Assembly: GCF_037963865.1 (NCBI RefSeq)
Contig: NZ_CP150170.1
Coordinates: 4,960,001-5,024,000 of the forward strand
DNA length: 64,000 nt
Source: Paenibacillus sp. FSL R10-2734
GTDB taxonomy: Bacteria; Bacillota; Bacilli; Paenibacillales; Paenibacillaceae
Reading direction: 5' to 3'
Part shown: positions 15,566 through 24,398 of the stretch, piece after piece
How positions within the stretch are numbered: the first letter of the stretch is position 1
Layout of the letters: every line of letters begins with the position of its first letter
Made by a program: the position numbers and the translations under genes
Notes under the pieces: model-generated
Seen by the model: only the letters and a program-made list of their open reading frames with translations
Databases searched by the model: none
What the model was told of the DNA's origin: nothing

Positions 15566-15734
15566 GTATGGTTTTGTCTGCACGCCTTTTCTATCTACAC
15601 TCGCCATGCCCTCACACATCATGTAACATACGACTCTTTCTCACTGACTAGAATCAGCTTTTTTTATCACACTGCAATTTTTTGGAAGTGACAAGCATAT
15701 TTATAGACATGCCTTTAATGTGGAGATGTTAAAT

Positions 15735-16328
15735 ATGCGGTCATTAAGATACCTTATCATTCTTATAGGAAGCTTACTTGTTGCTACGGGAACTAATTTT
15801 TTTCTCGTACCTTATAAAATCCTGGATGGGGGAATAATAGGGATAGCCCTCATTATCAATTATTTATTCGACGCTAAAATTGGCTTGGCCGTCCTGATCT
15901 GTAGTCTCCCCATATTCATCTTAGCCTGGTTAAAGGAACGCGATATTTTCTACAACAGTGTACTCGGTCTATTGACCTCCTCTTTTCTGATTGAGCTTCT
16001 CGGTCCGGTTCAATACTACTTCCTGTATTATTTCGAATTTGGCTCCATTTCTAGCGCCATAATTGGCGGTTTTTTGATGGGAACGGGTCTTGGGATTATG
16101 TTGCGCTTTAAAGCAAGTACAGGTGGAACCGATCTGCTTGCTCAATTTATAAAAAGGTATGTTCCGTTGAACCTTGGAGTCATCATTTTTTTGACTGACT
16201 TTATGATTATCGGTGCTGGGGGAATCCTCATTTCCAAAGAAACCTTCTTCCACTCCATCCTCACGATTATCTCCGGGGGCGTGGCTACGGGTCTGTGCAC
16301 CCTCGAGACTCAAGATAAATGGAAATAA
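15735..16328 (+). CDS. YitT-family membrane protein, short form without DUF2179 domain
   Basis: 197 aa. Five to six hydrophobic segments with the YitT/DUF161 signatures GTNFFLVPYKILDGGIIGIALI, GLGIMLRFKASTGGTDLLAQ and GVATGL. Family function is unknown. Unlike the paralogue at 30941-31816, it ends right after the membrane domain and lacks the C-terminal soluble DUF2179 domain. ATG 15735 is preceded by GGAG; an ATG at 15720 overlaps that site. It precedes uvrX by 86 nt but uvrX has its own LexA-type promoter. Confidence 0.85.
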   Translation: MRSLRYLIILIGSLLVATGTNFFLVPYKILDGGIIGIALIINYLFDAKIGLAVLICSLPIFILAWLKERDIFYNSVLGLLTSSFLIELLGPVQYYFLYYFEFGSISSAIIGGFLMGTGLGIMLRFKASTGGTDLLAQFIKRYVPLNLGVIIFLTDFMIIGAGGILISKETFFHSILTIISGGVATGLCTLETQDKWK

Positions 16329-16341
16329 ATATGAATATACA

Positions 16342-16364
16342 CGATCGTATGTTCGTATTATAAT
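16342..16364 (+). promoter_or_regulatory. LexA (DinR) box and -10 of the UvrX gene
   Basis: CGATCGTATGTTCG (16342-16355) matches the Gram-positive SOS box CGAACRNRYGTTYC at 12 of 14 positions, with a perfect right half. TATAAT follows at 16359-16364. A repressor bound here would cover the promoter. Confidence 0.75.
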
Positions 16365-16414
16365 AAGAAGAAAAAATCTAACGTATCACTACCTCACCTG
16401 GAGTGTGTGAACTT

Positions 16415-17677
16415 ATGAACAAAGAGCGTGTCATTATGCTATCTGATTGCCAAAGCTTCTATGCCTCCGTGGAGAAAGCCTCTAATCCGCAGTATAGCAA
16501 CAAGCCGCTGATCGTAGCTGGAGACCCGGCTAGACGGAGCGGTATTGTGCTGGCTGCCTGCCCTATAGCCAAATCTTTTGGCATTACTACCGCCGAGACG
16601 TTGAAGGAAGCGCTGGCAAAATGCCCCGAAGTCATCGTGGTCAGACCGCACATGCAGCAATATATCGATGTCTCCTCCCAAATCACAGATATTCTACGCA
16701 AGTTTAGCGATCAGGTAGAGCCCTATTCTATCGATGAACAGTTTATTGATGTCAGCGGTAGTCTCAGCTTATTCGGCAGTCCGAGGGAGATTGCTACCGC
16801 CATTCAGGATTTAATTCGTAGAAACACAGGTGTGCGTGCGCGCATCGGCATTGGATATTCCAAGGTTACCGCCAAAATGGCCTGTGACCTATGGGCCAAG
16901 AAGAACAAGGATGGTATATTCACCCTCACTCACGAGAAGCTTCCGAATGCACTCTGGCGCCTCCCCATTAGCGAGCTGTTCATGGTAGGTCGCCGTATGT
17001 CCGCCCACTTCCAGAGCATGGGCATCACGACGATTGGCCATTTGGCGCAAATGCCGCTAAGCGAGCTGAAATGGCGCATGCGGGAGAAATTCCACAAAAA
17101 ATGTAACATTGACGCCGAGCTATATTGGCGGATAGCCAACGGTATTGATGACAGCCCCGTAAGCCCAAGCACCTACGAAGTCGCACCGAAAAGTGTCGGG
17201 CACCAAATGACGCTGCCACGGGATTACTATAAGCTGCAAGATATTAAGACCATCATTCTTGAGCTGTCTGAGCTTGTATGTAGACGTTGCCGCAAACTGA
17301 AAGTGCATGGTGCCGTCGTAACTATCGGCTGCCAAGGTGCCAGCTTTGATGACCCCACAGGCTTCTCAAGACAGACTACGATGAGTGATCCTACGAATGC
17401 GACCCTGCTGGTTTATGAGGCCGCTCTCACTCTCTTCAAGCTGCACTGGGATGGTCAGCCTGTGCGTAGAATTCACTTAAGCTTGTCCAATCTATCTGAC
17501 GAAAGCCAGTACCAGCTAACGCTATTTGAGTCTCGCCCTCGCTATCGTGAACTCGAACGGGCTACCGATGCGCTCAAGAATAAATACGGGGAGACGATCA
17601 TTGGGAGGGCAGCTTCTTTCACAGATGCCGGGCAGCTTAAGGACAGATCTAGAAAAATCGGCGGACACTATAAATGA
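16415..17677 (+). CDS. UvrX/YqjW-type Y-family DNA polymerase (translesion)
   Basis: 420 aa. Palm catalytic acids: Asp11 (LSDCQSFYASVEK, with DCQSF replacing the usual DMNxF) and Asp107-Glu108 (YSIDEQFIDV). Little-finger region follows, and a clamp-binding motif QLTLF lies at about residues 367-371. The substitution at the first motif and overall sequence fit the UvrX/YqjW (PolY2) subgroup of Firmicutes rather than DinB. It bypasses DNA lesions, with mutagenic synthesis likely. SOS control is supported by the LexA box. The ATG 16415 has GGAG 11 nt upstream; a GTG 12 nt earlier overlaps it. Confidence 0.92.
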   Translation: MNKERVIMLSDCQSFYASVEKASNPQYSNKPLIVAGDPARRSGIVLAACPIAKSFGITTAETLKEALAKCPEVIVVRPHMQQYIDVSSQITDILRKFSDQVEPYSIDEQFIDVSGSLSLFGSPREIATAIQDLIRRNTGVRARIGIGYSKVTAKMACDLWAKKNKDGIFTLTHEKLPNALWRLPISELFMVGRRMSAHFQSMGITTIGHLAQMPLSELKWRMREKFHKKCNIDAELYWRIANGIDDSPVSPSTYEVAPKSVGHQMTLPRDYYKLQDIKTIILELSELVCRRCRKLKVHGAVVTIGCQGASFDDPTGFSRQTTMSDPTNATLLVYEAALTLFKLHWDGQPVRRIHLSLSNLSDESQYQLTLFESRPRYRELERATDALKNKYGETIIGRAASFTDAGQLKDRSRKIGGHYK

Positions 17678-17834
17678 GCAGTACATTCTTATGCATTTTT
17701 ATTTTTTAACCTATATTAAAACACACACCATATCGTTTATAATGCTATATTGGGGTTGTTATTTTCACGAGATGAAGCGACAATCAAAAATATGAAAATT
17801 ATAGATATAACATTCCAGAGGAGGAGCGGAGAAG

Positions 17835-18599
17835 TTGGATAGCACGAGCAACACTAACACTACCTATTATGAAATCGTTGATCTCTGTCTTCTTGCTGGT
17901 AAGATCATGCTGCAGAATGGTGCAGAAACATCCAGAGTTGAAGATACGATGACACGAATGGCTGGATCTCTCGGGTTCCCGGGAGCGCACAGTTATGTGA
18001 CGCCAACCGTTATTATGTTCACCACAAATAGAATAGAACCTGTTAAGTTATACAGGATAGCGGAGCGAACAACAGATCTGCAGAAGGTATCTAAGGTCAA
18101 TGATATTTCTCGGCGTTTGAGCGAACGTCAGATTACAGCTGAGGAAGCTCGTGCAAAATTAGGAGAAGTCGATGAAGCCTCACCTGTCTATCCCGTATGG
18201 CTGCAAATCTTAGCTGCCGCCCTTACTGGCGCTTGCTTCACCGTTATGTTTAAGGGCAGTTTGTGGGATGCTCTCCCCGCCTTGCCGATTTCCGGACTAG
18301 GCTTCGCTGCAGTCATCTATCTGCATCGTTTAGTGCAGACTAAATTCTTTGCAGAGTTTTCCGCTTCCTTCCTGATTGGACTTCTAGCCTTCTATTCTGT
18401 AAAGCTGGGGATAGGCCAAGAGATGGACAAAATCATTATCGGCTCCGTTATGCCTCTAGTACCCGGACTACTCATTACTAATGCCGTTCGTGATCTGATG
18501 GCTGGTCATCTAGTATCAGGTATTTCCAAAGGAGCAGATGCCTTTCTAACTGCTTTTGCGATCGGTACAGGCATCGGGCTTGTGCTATCACTATTTTAA
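17835..18599 (+). CDS. Threonine/serine exporter family protein, N-terminal half (ThrE_1/YjjP-like)
   Basis: 254 aa. A soluble N-terminal region (about 1-115, with MLQNGAETSRVEDTMTRMA and TPTVIMFTTN) is followed by five transmembrane helices. This matches the DUF1212/ThrE_1 module. In many Firmicutes the exporter is split into this half and a short membrane half, encoded just downstream. Together they probably export threonine, serine or small dipeptides; the substrate is not proven for these split forms. The start is TTG 17835 after GAGGAGCGG. The start codon is 28 nt beyond the predicted end of the upstream AT-rich leader. Confidence 0.85.
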   Translation: MDSTSNTNTTYYEIVDLCLLAGKIMLQNGAETSRVEDTMTRMAGSLGFPGAHSYVTPTVIMFTTNRIEPVKLYRIAERTTDLQKVSKVNDISRRLSERQITAEEARAKLGEVDEASPVYPVWLQILAAALTGACFTVMFKGSLWDALPALPISGLGFAAVIYLHRLVQTKFFAEFSASFLIGLLAFYSVKLGIGQEMDKIIIGSVMPLVPGLLITNAVRDLMAGHLVSGISKGADAFLTAFAIGTGIGLVLSLF

Positions 18600-18626
18600 T
18601 ATCCATGTGAAAGAGGTTAGCCCTTC

Positions 18627-19052
18627 ATGATTTTGCAACTTATAACCAGTTTTATCGCCGCGGCAACCTTCTGTATTCTATTTAATGCACCTAAGCGCTC
18701 ACTACTGCAGTGTGGTTTTGCCGGAATGGTGGGCTGGATGGTGTATGTGCTTCTTGATGTAGAGTTCGGACCTGTTGTAGCTACGTTTGCAGCTAGTGTA
18801 ATAGTGGGTATCGTCAGCCAATTTTTTGCGCGATCCTTCAAAATGCCGGTTATTATTTTTAGTGTAGGTGGTATTATCCCGCTTGTTCCGGGTGGTCTCG
18901 CTTACGATGCGATGCGTAAATTTGTGGAAGAGGATTATACTTTGGCTGTAGAAATCGCTGTTCGGGCATTAATGCTCTCCGGCGCCATTGCAGCTGGACT
19001 CGTACTAAGTGATGTAATTGGACAAATGTTCCGGCGTCGCGCAATCAAATAA
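18627..19052 (+). CDS. Threonine/serine exporter family protein, C-terminal half (ThrE_2/DUF3815)
   Basis: 141 aa with four hydrophobic segments. Motifs QCGFAGMVGWMVY, FARSFKMPVIIFSVGGIIPLVPGG and GLAYDAMRK are typical of the ThrE_2/YjjB module. It starts 27 nt after the ThrE_1-type gene with AAAGAGG upstream, so the two form an operon and presumably one transporter. A bidirectional terminator follows. Confidence 0.87.
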   Translation: MILQLITSFIAAATFCILFNAPKRSLLQCGFAGMVGWMVYVLLDVEFGPVVATFAASVIVGIVSQFFARSFKMPVIIFSVGGIIPLVPGGLAYDAMRKFVEEDYTLAVEIAVRALMLSGAIAAGLVLSDVIGQMFRRRAIK

Positions 19053-19065
19053 CAGCTTACTTCTT

Positions 19066-19136
19066 CAAAAAAAAGAAATCGCCCTTTTGGGACAATGGTG
19101 GTCACCCATCCATCTCCCAAGGAGCGATTTCTTTGT
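19066..19136. terminator. Bidirectional terminator between the exporter operon and degV
   Basis: AAAGAAATCGC pairs with GCGATTTCTTT across an internal structured region (CTTTTGGGA/TCCCAAGG), with A- and T-rich flanks on both sides serving both convergent units. Confidence 0.75.
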
Positions 19137-19142
19137 TCATTT

Positions 19143-20045
19143 CTATACAAGTACTGCTTCAGGGAACGCTACAGGTGTAACGTCCGGATGAATACTATTG
19201 ATGCTAGTGTTCTTGATCCAGGACAGCCCTACAGTACCCTCACCCGCGTGAACAGCCACTGCAGGAATATATGTCATAATTTCTGTACGTAAGTCAGGCG
19301 CCATCGCTTTGATGTCTTCTTCCAGCTTGAGTGCCATCTCTAAATTATTCGAATGCATGATACATACATCACTAACAAGTCCTACATCCTGCTTAAATAT
19401 ATCCAAAAGCGCCTGTTGTGTCTTCTTCATAGTGCGGATTTTCTCCACAACAACGACCTTCCCTTCGTCAAAACGAAGCAGCAGGTTTATGCGCAGCAAT
19501 TGGCTAAGTACAAATTGTGATCCAGAAACACGCCCACTGCGATGTAGCTGTGTCAAGCTTGCAGGAATTAAGTAAAAGGACATATTCTCAATAATATTTT
19601 CAATCTTCGCTTTAATTTCTAATCCAGTAAAGCCCTCCTTCTGCCAGTATATACCGCGCATGATCATTTCTCGAATCGGATAAGCGCCAACCTTCGCATC
19701 AATTCCAATTACCTTGGCCCCTGCTATTTCGGCGCCTTGCATCGAAGCATTGTAAGTGCCACTGAGCTCTGAAGATAAATGTACTGCGATAATTTCATCG
19801 TATTCTTCCTTCAACCGTTCGTATAGCTCGATAAATTCGCCGATCGGAGGCTGTGAGCTGCCTACCTTTTCATGGTGACGCATTTTCTCATAGAAGTCAT
19901 CGATCGTAATATCTATATTCTCTTTATAACATTCGTTGTTGATAATAATACGTAACGGAATAATATACACATGATTGTTCTTGGCGAATTCCGGATCTAT
20001 GATACTTGTACTGTCAGTTACCCAGGCAATTGATTTCATGGTCAT
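19143..20045 (-). CDS. DegV family fatty-acid-binding protein
   Basis: 300 aa. Starts with IAWVTDSTSII (DegV signature DSTxxL/I), has SSQPPIGEF (Thr/Ser-Q-P motif), HLSSELSGTYNAS and SLTQLHRSGRVS. DegV proteins bind a single fatty acid between two domains and, as FakB, deliver it to FakA kinase to make acyl-phosphate for phospholipid synthesis. FakA is not nearby. The start may be ATG 20045 or 20039; neither has a strong ribosome binding site. Monocistronic. Confidence 0.9.
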   Translation of the reverse strand: MTMKSIAWVTDSTSIIDPEFAKNNHVYIIPLRIIINNECYKENIDITIDDFYEKMRHHEKVGSSQPPIGEFIELYERLKEEYDEIIAVHLSSELSGTYNASMQGAEIAGAKVIGIDAKVGAYPIREMIMRGIYWQKEGFTGLEIKAKIENIIENMSFYLIPASLTQLHRSGRVSGSQFVLSQLLRINLLLRFDEGKVVVVEKIRTMKKTQQALLDIFKQDVGLVSDVCIMHSNNLEMALKLEEDIKAMAPDLRTEIMTYIPAVAVHAGEGTVGLSWIKNTSINSIHPDVTPVAFPEAVLV

Positions 20046-20099
20046 TTGTCACTTCTCTCTCTCATAAAAAGGAATAGTAGAATGAATGAGGAGACAAAG

Positions 20100-20630
20100 G
20101 CCACGAATTTCCGACCAGTGAATCACACGCCCATCCTGAATAATCAACTTAAGAATTGAACAGCGGTTAAGTACTCCGCGTATTCGTAAATTATACAGGA
20201 TAACATGTGTTAATGTAGGCAAAACAGGCCGTTCATGCAAATTTTAATCAATTTAATTCAACATTATTCGACATTTTATCACATTATATATGACAAATAT
20301 ACCTATCCTAATAGAGCCACTTCATGTTATGAAAACGCTAAACCACAGCAAAAATATCCCCGTCCCCGCCCTCACTGCTCTTCCATAAATCAACGCTTGG
20401 TAGTTACATTAATAGGTACACTTTACATTTGTAACAGTACGGGGCTAAATTATACTTTAGTCAGATATGGCCCGGCATCTGTCGATTTTCCAACTTTCCC
20501 TGTTGGCGGGTTGCGTTCACCTTTATGAAGTTCAGTTACCTTCTGCTGTGGTAAATCTTACTATGGTGTAATTAAGGATACCGTCCAATTCTTCTCCTGA
20601 ATCTATGAAAAGATACCGATGTGTCTAGCA
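20100..20630. other. Large intergenic region, structured-looking but unidentified
   Basis: No gene is supported. The part near the degV gene is AT-rich. Around 20462-20506 two short hairpins occur (CAGAT/ATCTG at 20462-20481, CCAAC/GTTGG at 20490-20506) in a GC-richer patch followed by GGCGGGTTGCGTTCACC. I could not match it to a riboswitch or known RNA on either strand. Confidence 0.35.
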
Positions 20631-20633
20631 CAG

Positions 20634-22652
20634 CTAATCCTCCCAAATAGATGTTTCTAAATGGTCTACGAACTTACGTAATTTACTGGCTAGCTTGCGG
20701 TTAATCGTTCCATCCTGGTACATCTGCTGCACCTTATCCCGCTGCTCTTGAATGGCTTTCAGCTTCATTTCAAGCTTTTGATTATCAACAAGACCATCCT
20801 TTGTCCAGCCTTGTCCCTGCTCAAGGCGTGAGATCAGCTGCTCATAACTGCACGCAACCTTCTCGGCTGCTCTTCGGTTATTCTCGTTCTTACTCGCATC
20901 AATAGCAGCTATAGCTGCATGGGACATGGCAATTTTGGCTCCTCTAGCACACTCAGCCTGCTCAAGCATTTGTTGGCTAGCTTCCCCTTCACTCTGTCCT
21001 GAGAGCATCCCTGCAAATAGCCGCCTAATCTCCGTAATCGATATTCTGATCTGTGAATTCAGACTTCTGGCTAGACAGAATTCACTATGACCCAAGAATT
21101 CTTCCAGCTTCTGAGCTACGGAGGCGGGAATCTTATTATTCTCCAGCAATCGGTTCAGCTCTTTACGTTCGGCATGTAGGCCCACAATCCTTGCTTCAAC
21201 ACCAAGTCGGCGGAAGTTCTCCAGTGCTGGATTCTTCTCTTGGTTTTCGTAGTTTAGACTATAAACTCTTTCTCTAAATTCACTCAAAGCAGGCAGTGCG
21301 GATTCCTTGCTCTCTTCTGTCATCATACTTTGCAGCATGGTTATACCCGCAGCAATAACTTTAGACTTGGCCGCCTGCTCGGCTCCTGTATCACCTGATT
21401 CGGCGATTGGCTCTTCTTTACCTGCTAGAATTGGCAAAAAGACACTAGCGATTAGCAGCGACATAAGAATAACACCTGCGGCGATAAAGATGATTAAGTC
21501 ACGCTCAGGAAATGGCGAACCATCCCCTAGAACAAAGGGAATTGAGAAAGCACCTGCTAAAGTAACCGCTCCACGCACTCCTGAAATGGTAAGGATTAAT
21601 AGTGACTTAACAGGCGTTTTTTCGATTTTTCGCAGACGAGATCCCACTAAAGAGAACACATACACCCATACAAACCGTAGTACAAACAGCAGCACGGTAA
21701 TGGCTAATACATAACCAACGACCATAAGATTATCCACAGCCGTATCACGGTAGATCACTTCTATAACGTCTGGAATAGATAAGCCGAGAATAAGAAAAAC
21801 CAGGCCGTTCAATATATAGAGCAGAACAGACCATGTACTAGCAGATACCAGCTGCAGCTTATACTGTGGAGATACTGCACGGTCCTTCTCAACCGCATGA
21901 ATAATCCCCCCTGCAACCACTGCCAAAATACCTGATACTCCTAGCTCTTCACTGATCAGATAGATAATAAAAGGGGTTAGGATTTGCAGCAGCACATGCA
22001 CCGTTATATCCTCCATCCCCAGTCTGCGAATAAATACGCTGAATCGTATCAGAAGAAAGGCCAATAATGCCCCAACAAGCAACCCGCCTACAGCTATAAC
22101 CACAAAGCTAAAGGAGGCTTTGGGCAAAGAGAATACGCCTGTAACTGCTGCAGCAATAGCAAAGTTAAAAGCAACGAGACCGGAGGCATCATTCATTAAT
22201 GATTCACCCTCTAGAATGCGATGAATACTCTTAGGAAGATGGACCCTTCCAGCGATTGCACTAACCGCGACAGCATCTGTCGGGGATAAGATCGCCGCCA
22301 GAGCAAATGCAGCTGCTAGCGGAATCGTCGGGATCATCCAGTTAATCGAATAACCAGCAATAAGTACTGTGGCGAACACCAATCCCAGTGCTAGCATTAA
22401 TATTGGACCCCGTAAGTTCCATAATTCATTTCTTGGCGTTCGTTTCCCATCATTAAACAAAAGCGGAGCAATGAATAACACAAAGAACAGCTCTGGTTCC
22501 AATGTCATATGTATTCCCAACGGTATTAGCACAACCATTACACCCAAACCAATTTGAATTAACGGTATCGGCACAAAGGGAATGAATCGGTTTATGATAT
22601 TGGATATTGCGATAAGCCCTAGTAGGACGAGAACAACTAGAAAAGTCTCCAA
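20634..22652 (-). CDS. Na+/H+ antiporter, CPA1 (NhaP-like) family
   Basis: 672 aa. An N-terminal membrane domain of about 12 helices (to about residue 415) carries the CPA1 signatures LSPTDAVAVSAIAG, EGESLMNDASGLVAFN and GVRGAVTLAGAFSIPF. A cytoplasmic C-terminal tail of about 250 residues is rich in charged helices. It exchanges cytoplasmic Na+ (or K+) for protons and supports pH and salt homeostasis. The start is TTG 22652 with GGGAG 10 nt upstream; no better in-frame ATG exists. Monocistronic. Confidence 0.92.
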   Translation of the reverse strand: METFLVVLVLLGLIAISNIINRFIPFVPIPLIQIGLGVMVVLIPLGIHMTLEPELFFVLFIAPLLFNDGKRTPRNELWNLRGPILMLALGLVFATVLIAGYSINWMIPTIPLAAAFALAAILSPTDAVAVSAIAGRVHLPKSIHRILEGESLMNDASGLVAFNFAIAAAVTGVFSLPKASFSFVVIAVGGLLVGALLAFLLIRFSVFIRRLGMEDITVHVLLQILTPFIIYLISEELGVSGILAVVAGGIIHAVEKDRAVSPQYKLQLVSASTWSVLLYILNGLVFLILGLSIPDVIEVIYRDTAVDNLMVVGYVLAITVLLFVLRFVWVYVFSLVGSRLRKIEKTPVKSLLILTISGVRGAVTLAGAFSIPFVLGDGSPFPERDLIIFIAAGVILMSLLIASVFLPILAGKEEPIAESGDTGAEQAAKSKVIAAGITMLQSMMTEESKESALPALSEFRERVYSLNYENQEKNPALENFRRLGVEARIVGLHAERKELNRLLENNKIPASVAQKLEEFLGHSEFCLARSLNSQIRISITEIRRLFAGMLSGQSEGEASQQMLEQAECARGAKIAMSHAAIAAIDASKNENNRRAAEKVACSYEQLISRLEQGQGWTKDGLVDNQKLEMKLKAIQEQRDKVQQMYQDGTINRKLASKLRKFVDHLETSIWED

Positions 22653-22782
22653 ACCACATCAGCTCCCATTTTTCATTTGATTATTATATCGCAAAGGTTT
22701 TGACAAAGGCAAAATCTAGAAATAGACGTTCTCAGCAATAATGTCCCCTAGAAATTACACAAAAAAATACACCAGATAGACA

Positions 22783-22811
22783 TTGACAAAAGTATTTATT
22801 TATGTTATAAT
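22783..22811 (+). promoter_or_regulatory. Consensus sigma-A promoter of the metallo-hydrolase gene
   Basis: TTGACA (22783-22788), 17-nt spacer, TATAAT (22806-22811): a perfect consensus, implying strong expression unless repressed. The leader to the ATG at 22905 is about 85 nt. Confidence 0.88.
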
Positions 22812-22904
22812 AATAAATTACGCTATTGAAATAAAATTCTATTTTGAGTATCATATGCATTAGCCTAACGGCATCACTCTTATTACCAATCATGGAGGGA
22901 TATT

Positions 22905-23660
22905 ATGCATATTGCAGATGGAATAGAAATGTTAGAGATTACAGCACAGGTTATGGGCGGAAGTGACACCATTTACCCCACGCTGCTCTGGGATCAGCAT
23001 TCCGCTGTACTCGTCGACACTGGATTTCCGGGTATACTCCCAAAATTCAAAGAGGCTCTTAAAGAAGCGAACGTACCCTGGGAACGACTACGTAACGTAA
23101 TCATCACACATCAAGATTTAGATCATATCGGTAGCTTGCCTGCCCTACTCTCAGAAGAAAATCTAGACCTAACTGTTCTGGCTCATGAAATCGAGAAGCC
23201 ATACATTGAAGGAGAGTTAATGCTCCTTAAACACACTCCCGAAGCTTTAGCTGCTGCTGAAGCCATGATTCCACCTCATGTTCCAGAGGAATGGCGACGC
23301 GCTTTTCTGTCTGTGTTGTCCCATCCCCCAAAGGGAAGAGTAGATGAAATCCTTAAAGACGGAGAACAACTACCTCTTGCCGGTGGAATTACGATTATCC
23401 ATACACCAGGTCATAGCCCGGGGCATCTGAGTCTATACCATCATAATAGCCGGACGTTAATTGCTGCGGATGCTCTAACGGTTAAAGACGGCGAGTTGCA
23501 TGGACCCGCTCCTTCAGCAACGCCTGACATGAAGCAAGCTTTATCCTCTCTAAGCAAGTTTTCCGAGTATGAGATTGATACGGTCATTTGCTATCATGGC
23601 GGTATCTATCGCGGAGAAGCAAACAAACGAATTGCTGAAATTGCTGAAGCAAAGGTATGA
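22905..23660 (+). CDS. MBL-fold metallo-hydrolase
   Basis: 251 aa. The zinc-binding motif THQDLDH gives His69, Asp71, Asp73 and His74; further ligand candidates are HTPGHSPGHLS and the late CYHGG. The fold is the glyoxalase II/lactonase-like group. Substrate unknown; lactonase or thioesterase activity is possible. GGAGGG precedes the ATG. It is driven by a perfect consensus promoter and ends at a bidirectional terminator. Confidence 0.9.
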   Translation: MHIADGIEMLEITAQVMGGSDTIYPTLLWDQHSAVLVDTGFPGILPKFKEALKEANVPWERLRNVIITHQDLDHIGSLPALLSEENLDLTVLAHEIEKPYIEGELMLLKHTPEALAAAEAMIPPHVPEEWRRAFLSVLSHPPKGRVDEILKDGEQLPLAGGITIIHTPGHSPGHLSLYHHNSRTLIAADALTVKDGELHGPAPSATPDMKQALSSLSKFSEYEIDTVICYHGGIYRGEANKRIAEIAEAKV

Positions 23661-23666
23661 ACATAT

Positions 23667-23710
23667 AAAAGAAGGCAGAGCCCTGAATTCACCGGCTCTG
23701 CCTTCTTTTT
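23667..23710. terminator. Bidirectional terminator
   Basis: AAAGAAGGCAGAGCC pairs with GGCTCTGCCTTCTTT across an 11-nt loop, flanked by A and T runs, between the convergent metallo-hydrolase and oxidoreductase genes. Confidence 0.88.
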
Positions 23711-23739
23711 CAAATAAGATCACTACTCGTTAAATGCTC

Positions 23740-24375
23740 TTAAGACTCCGAAACCACCGTAAACCGCTCGCGAATATGCTGTGGCTGTTCAATCTCATCT
23801 ACAATAGCAATCGCATAATCTTCATAGCTAACATAGCTCTCGCTCTTGGAATTCACCAGCAGATTATCTTTGCCTTTTACATAAGAACCTGTTCTTGTTC
23901 CAATAGCAAAATTGGCGGATGGACTAACGAAAGTCCAAGACAGTGAATCTGTACCTTGCAGAATCTCCAGATTCTTACCTTGATTCGTAGCCGTTGGCTT
24001 AATAAAATCAGGGAAATCAGGGGTATCCACCACTTTAAGCGTCTTTGCTTCATCTACATAGAGACTTCCCGCGCCTCCAACTACAATCAATCTTGTATTA
24101 GGGGCATCCTTTAATGCTGCAATAAGTACATTTCCAGCATCAACATGCAGATGCTCTTGTCCAAACGGTGCTCCGAAAGCATTCACAACAACATCAAAAC
24201 CCTTCAAATCTTCAGCAGTAAGTGAAAACACATCCTTTTCGATGACCTTTGCCTTACTATTTGCAACTTTCGATGCATCCCGTACAATGGCTGTAACTTC
24301 ATGGCCTCTATCTAGTGCTTCCTGAGTGATTCGACTTCCGGCTTTTCCACTTGCTCCAACAACTGCGATTTTCAT
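23740..24375 (-). CDS. NAD(P)-binding oxidoreductase, atypical SDR (YwnB-like)
   Basis: 211 aa. The N-terminal dinucleotide motif GASGKAG follows MKIAVV, as in NAD(P)H-binding atypical SDR proteins such as YwnB. The later VVNAFGAP and RLIVVGGAGSLY blocks also fit. It is probably a reductase or redox sensor; substrate unknown. AGGAGGAC precedes the ATG. The glycosyltransferase gene lies 23 nt upstream on the same strand, so co-transcription is possible. Confidence 0.85.
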   Translation of the reverse strand: MKIAVVGASGKAGSRITQEALDRGHEVTAIVRDASKVANSKAKVIEKDVFSLTAEDLKGFDVVVNAFGAPFGQEHLHVDAGNVLIAALKDAPNTRLIVVGGAGSLYVDEAKTLKVVDTPDFPDFIKPTATNQGKNLEILQGTDSLSWTFVSPSANFAIGTRTGSYVKGKDNLLVNSKSESYVSYEDYAIAIVDEIEQPQHIRERFTVVSES

Positions 24376-24398
24376 AAGCTTGTCCTCCTGTATGTGTT

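Noticed and set aside
20235..20528. 97-codon frame in the gap between degV and the antiporter
   Set aside because: No ribosome binding site, no recognisable protein features; more likely non-coding.
20460..20560. Possible riboswitch (considered c-di-AMP, c-di-GMP, SAM, cobalamin types)
   Set aside because: None of the conserved cores could be matched on either strand, and it is not placed directly before a gene.
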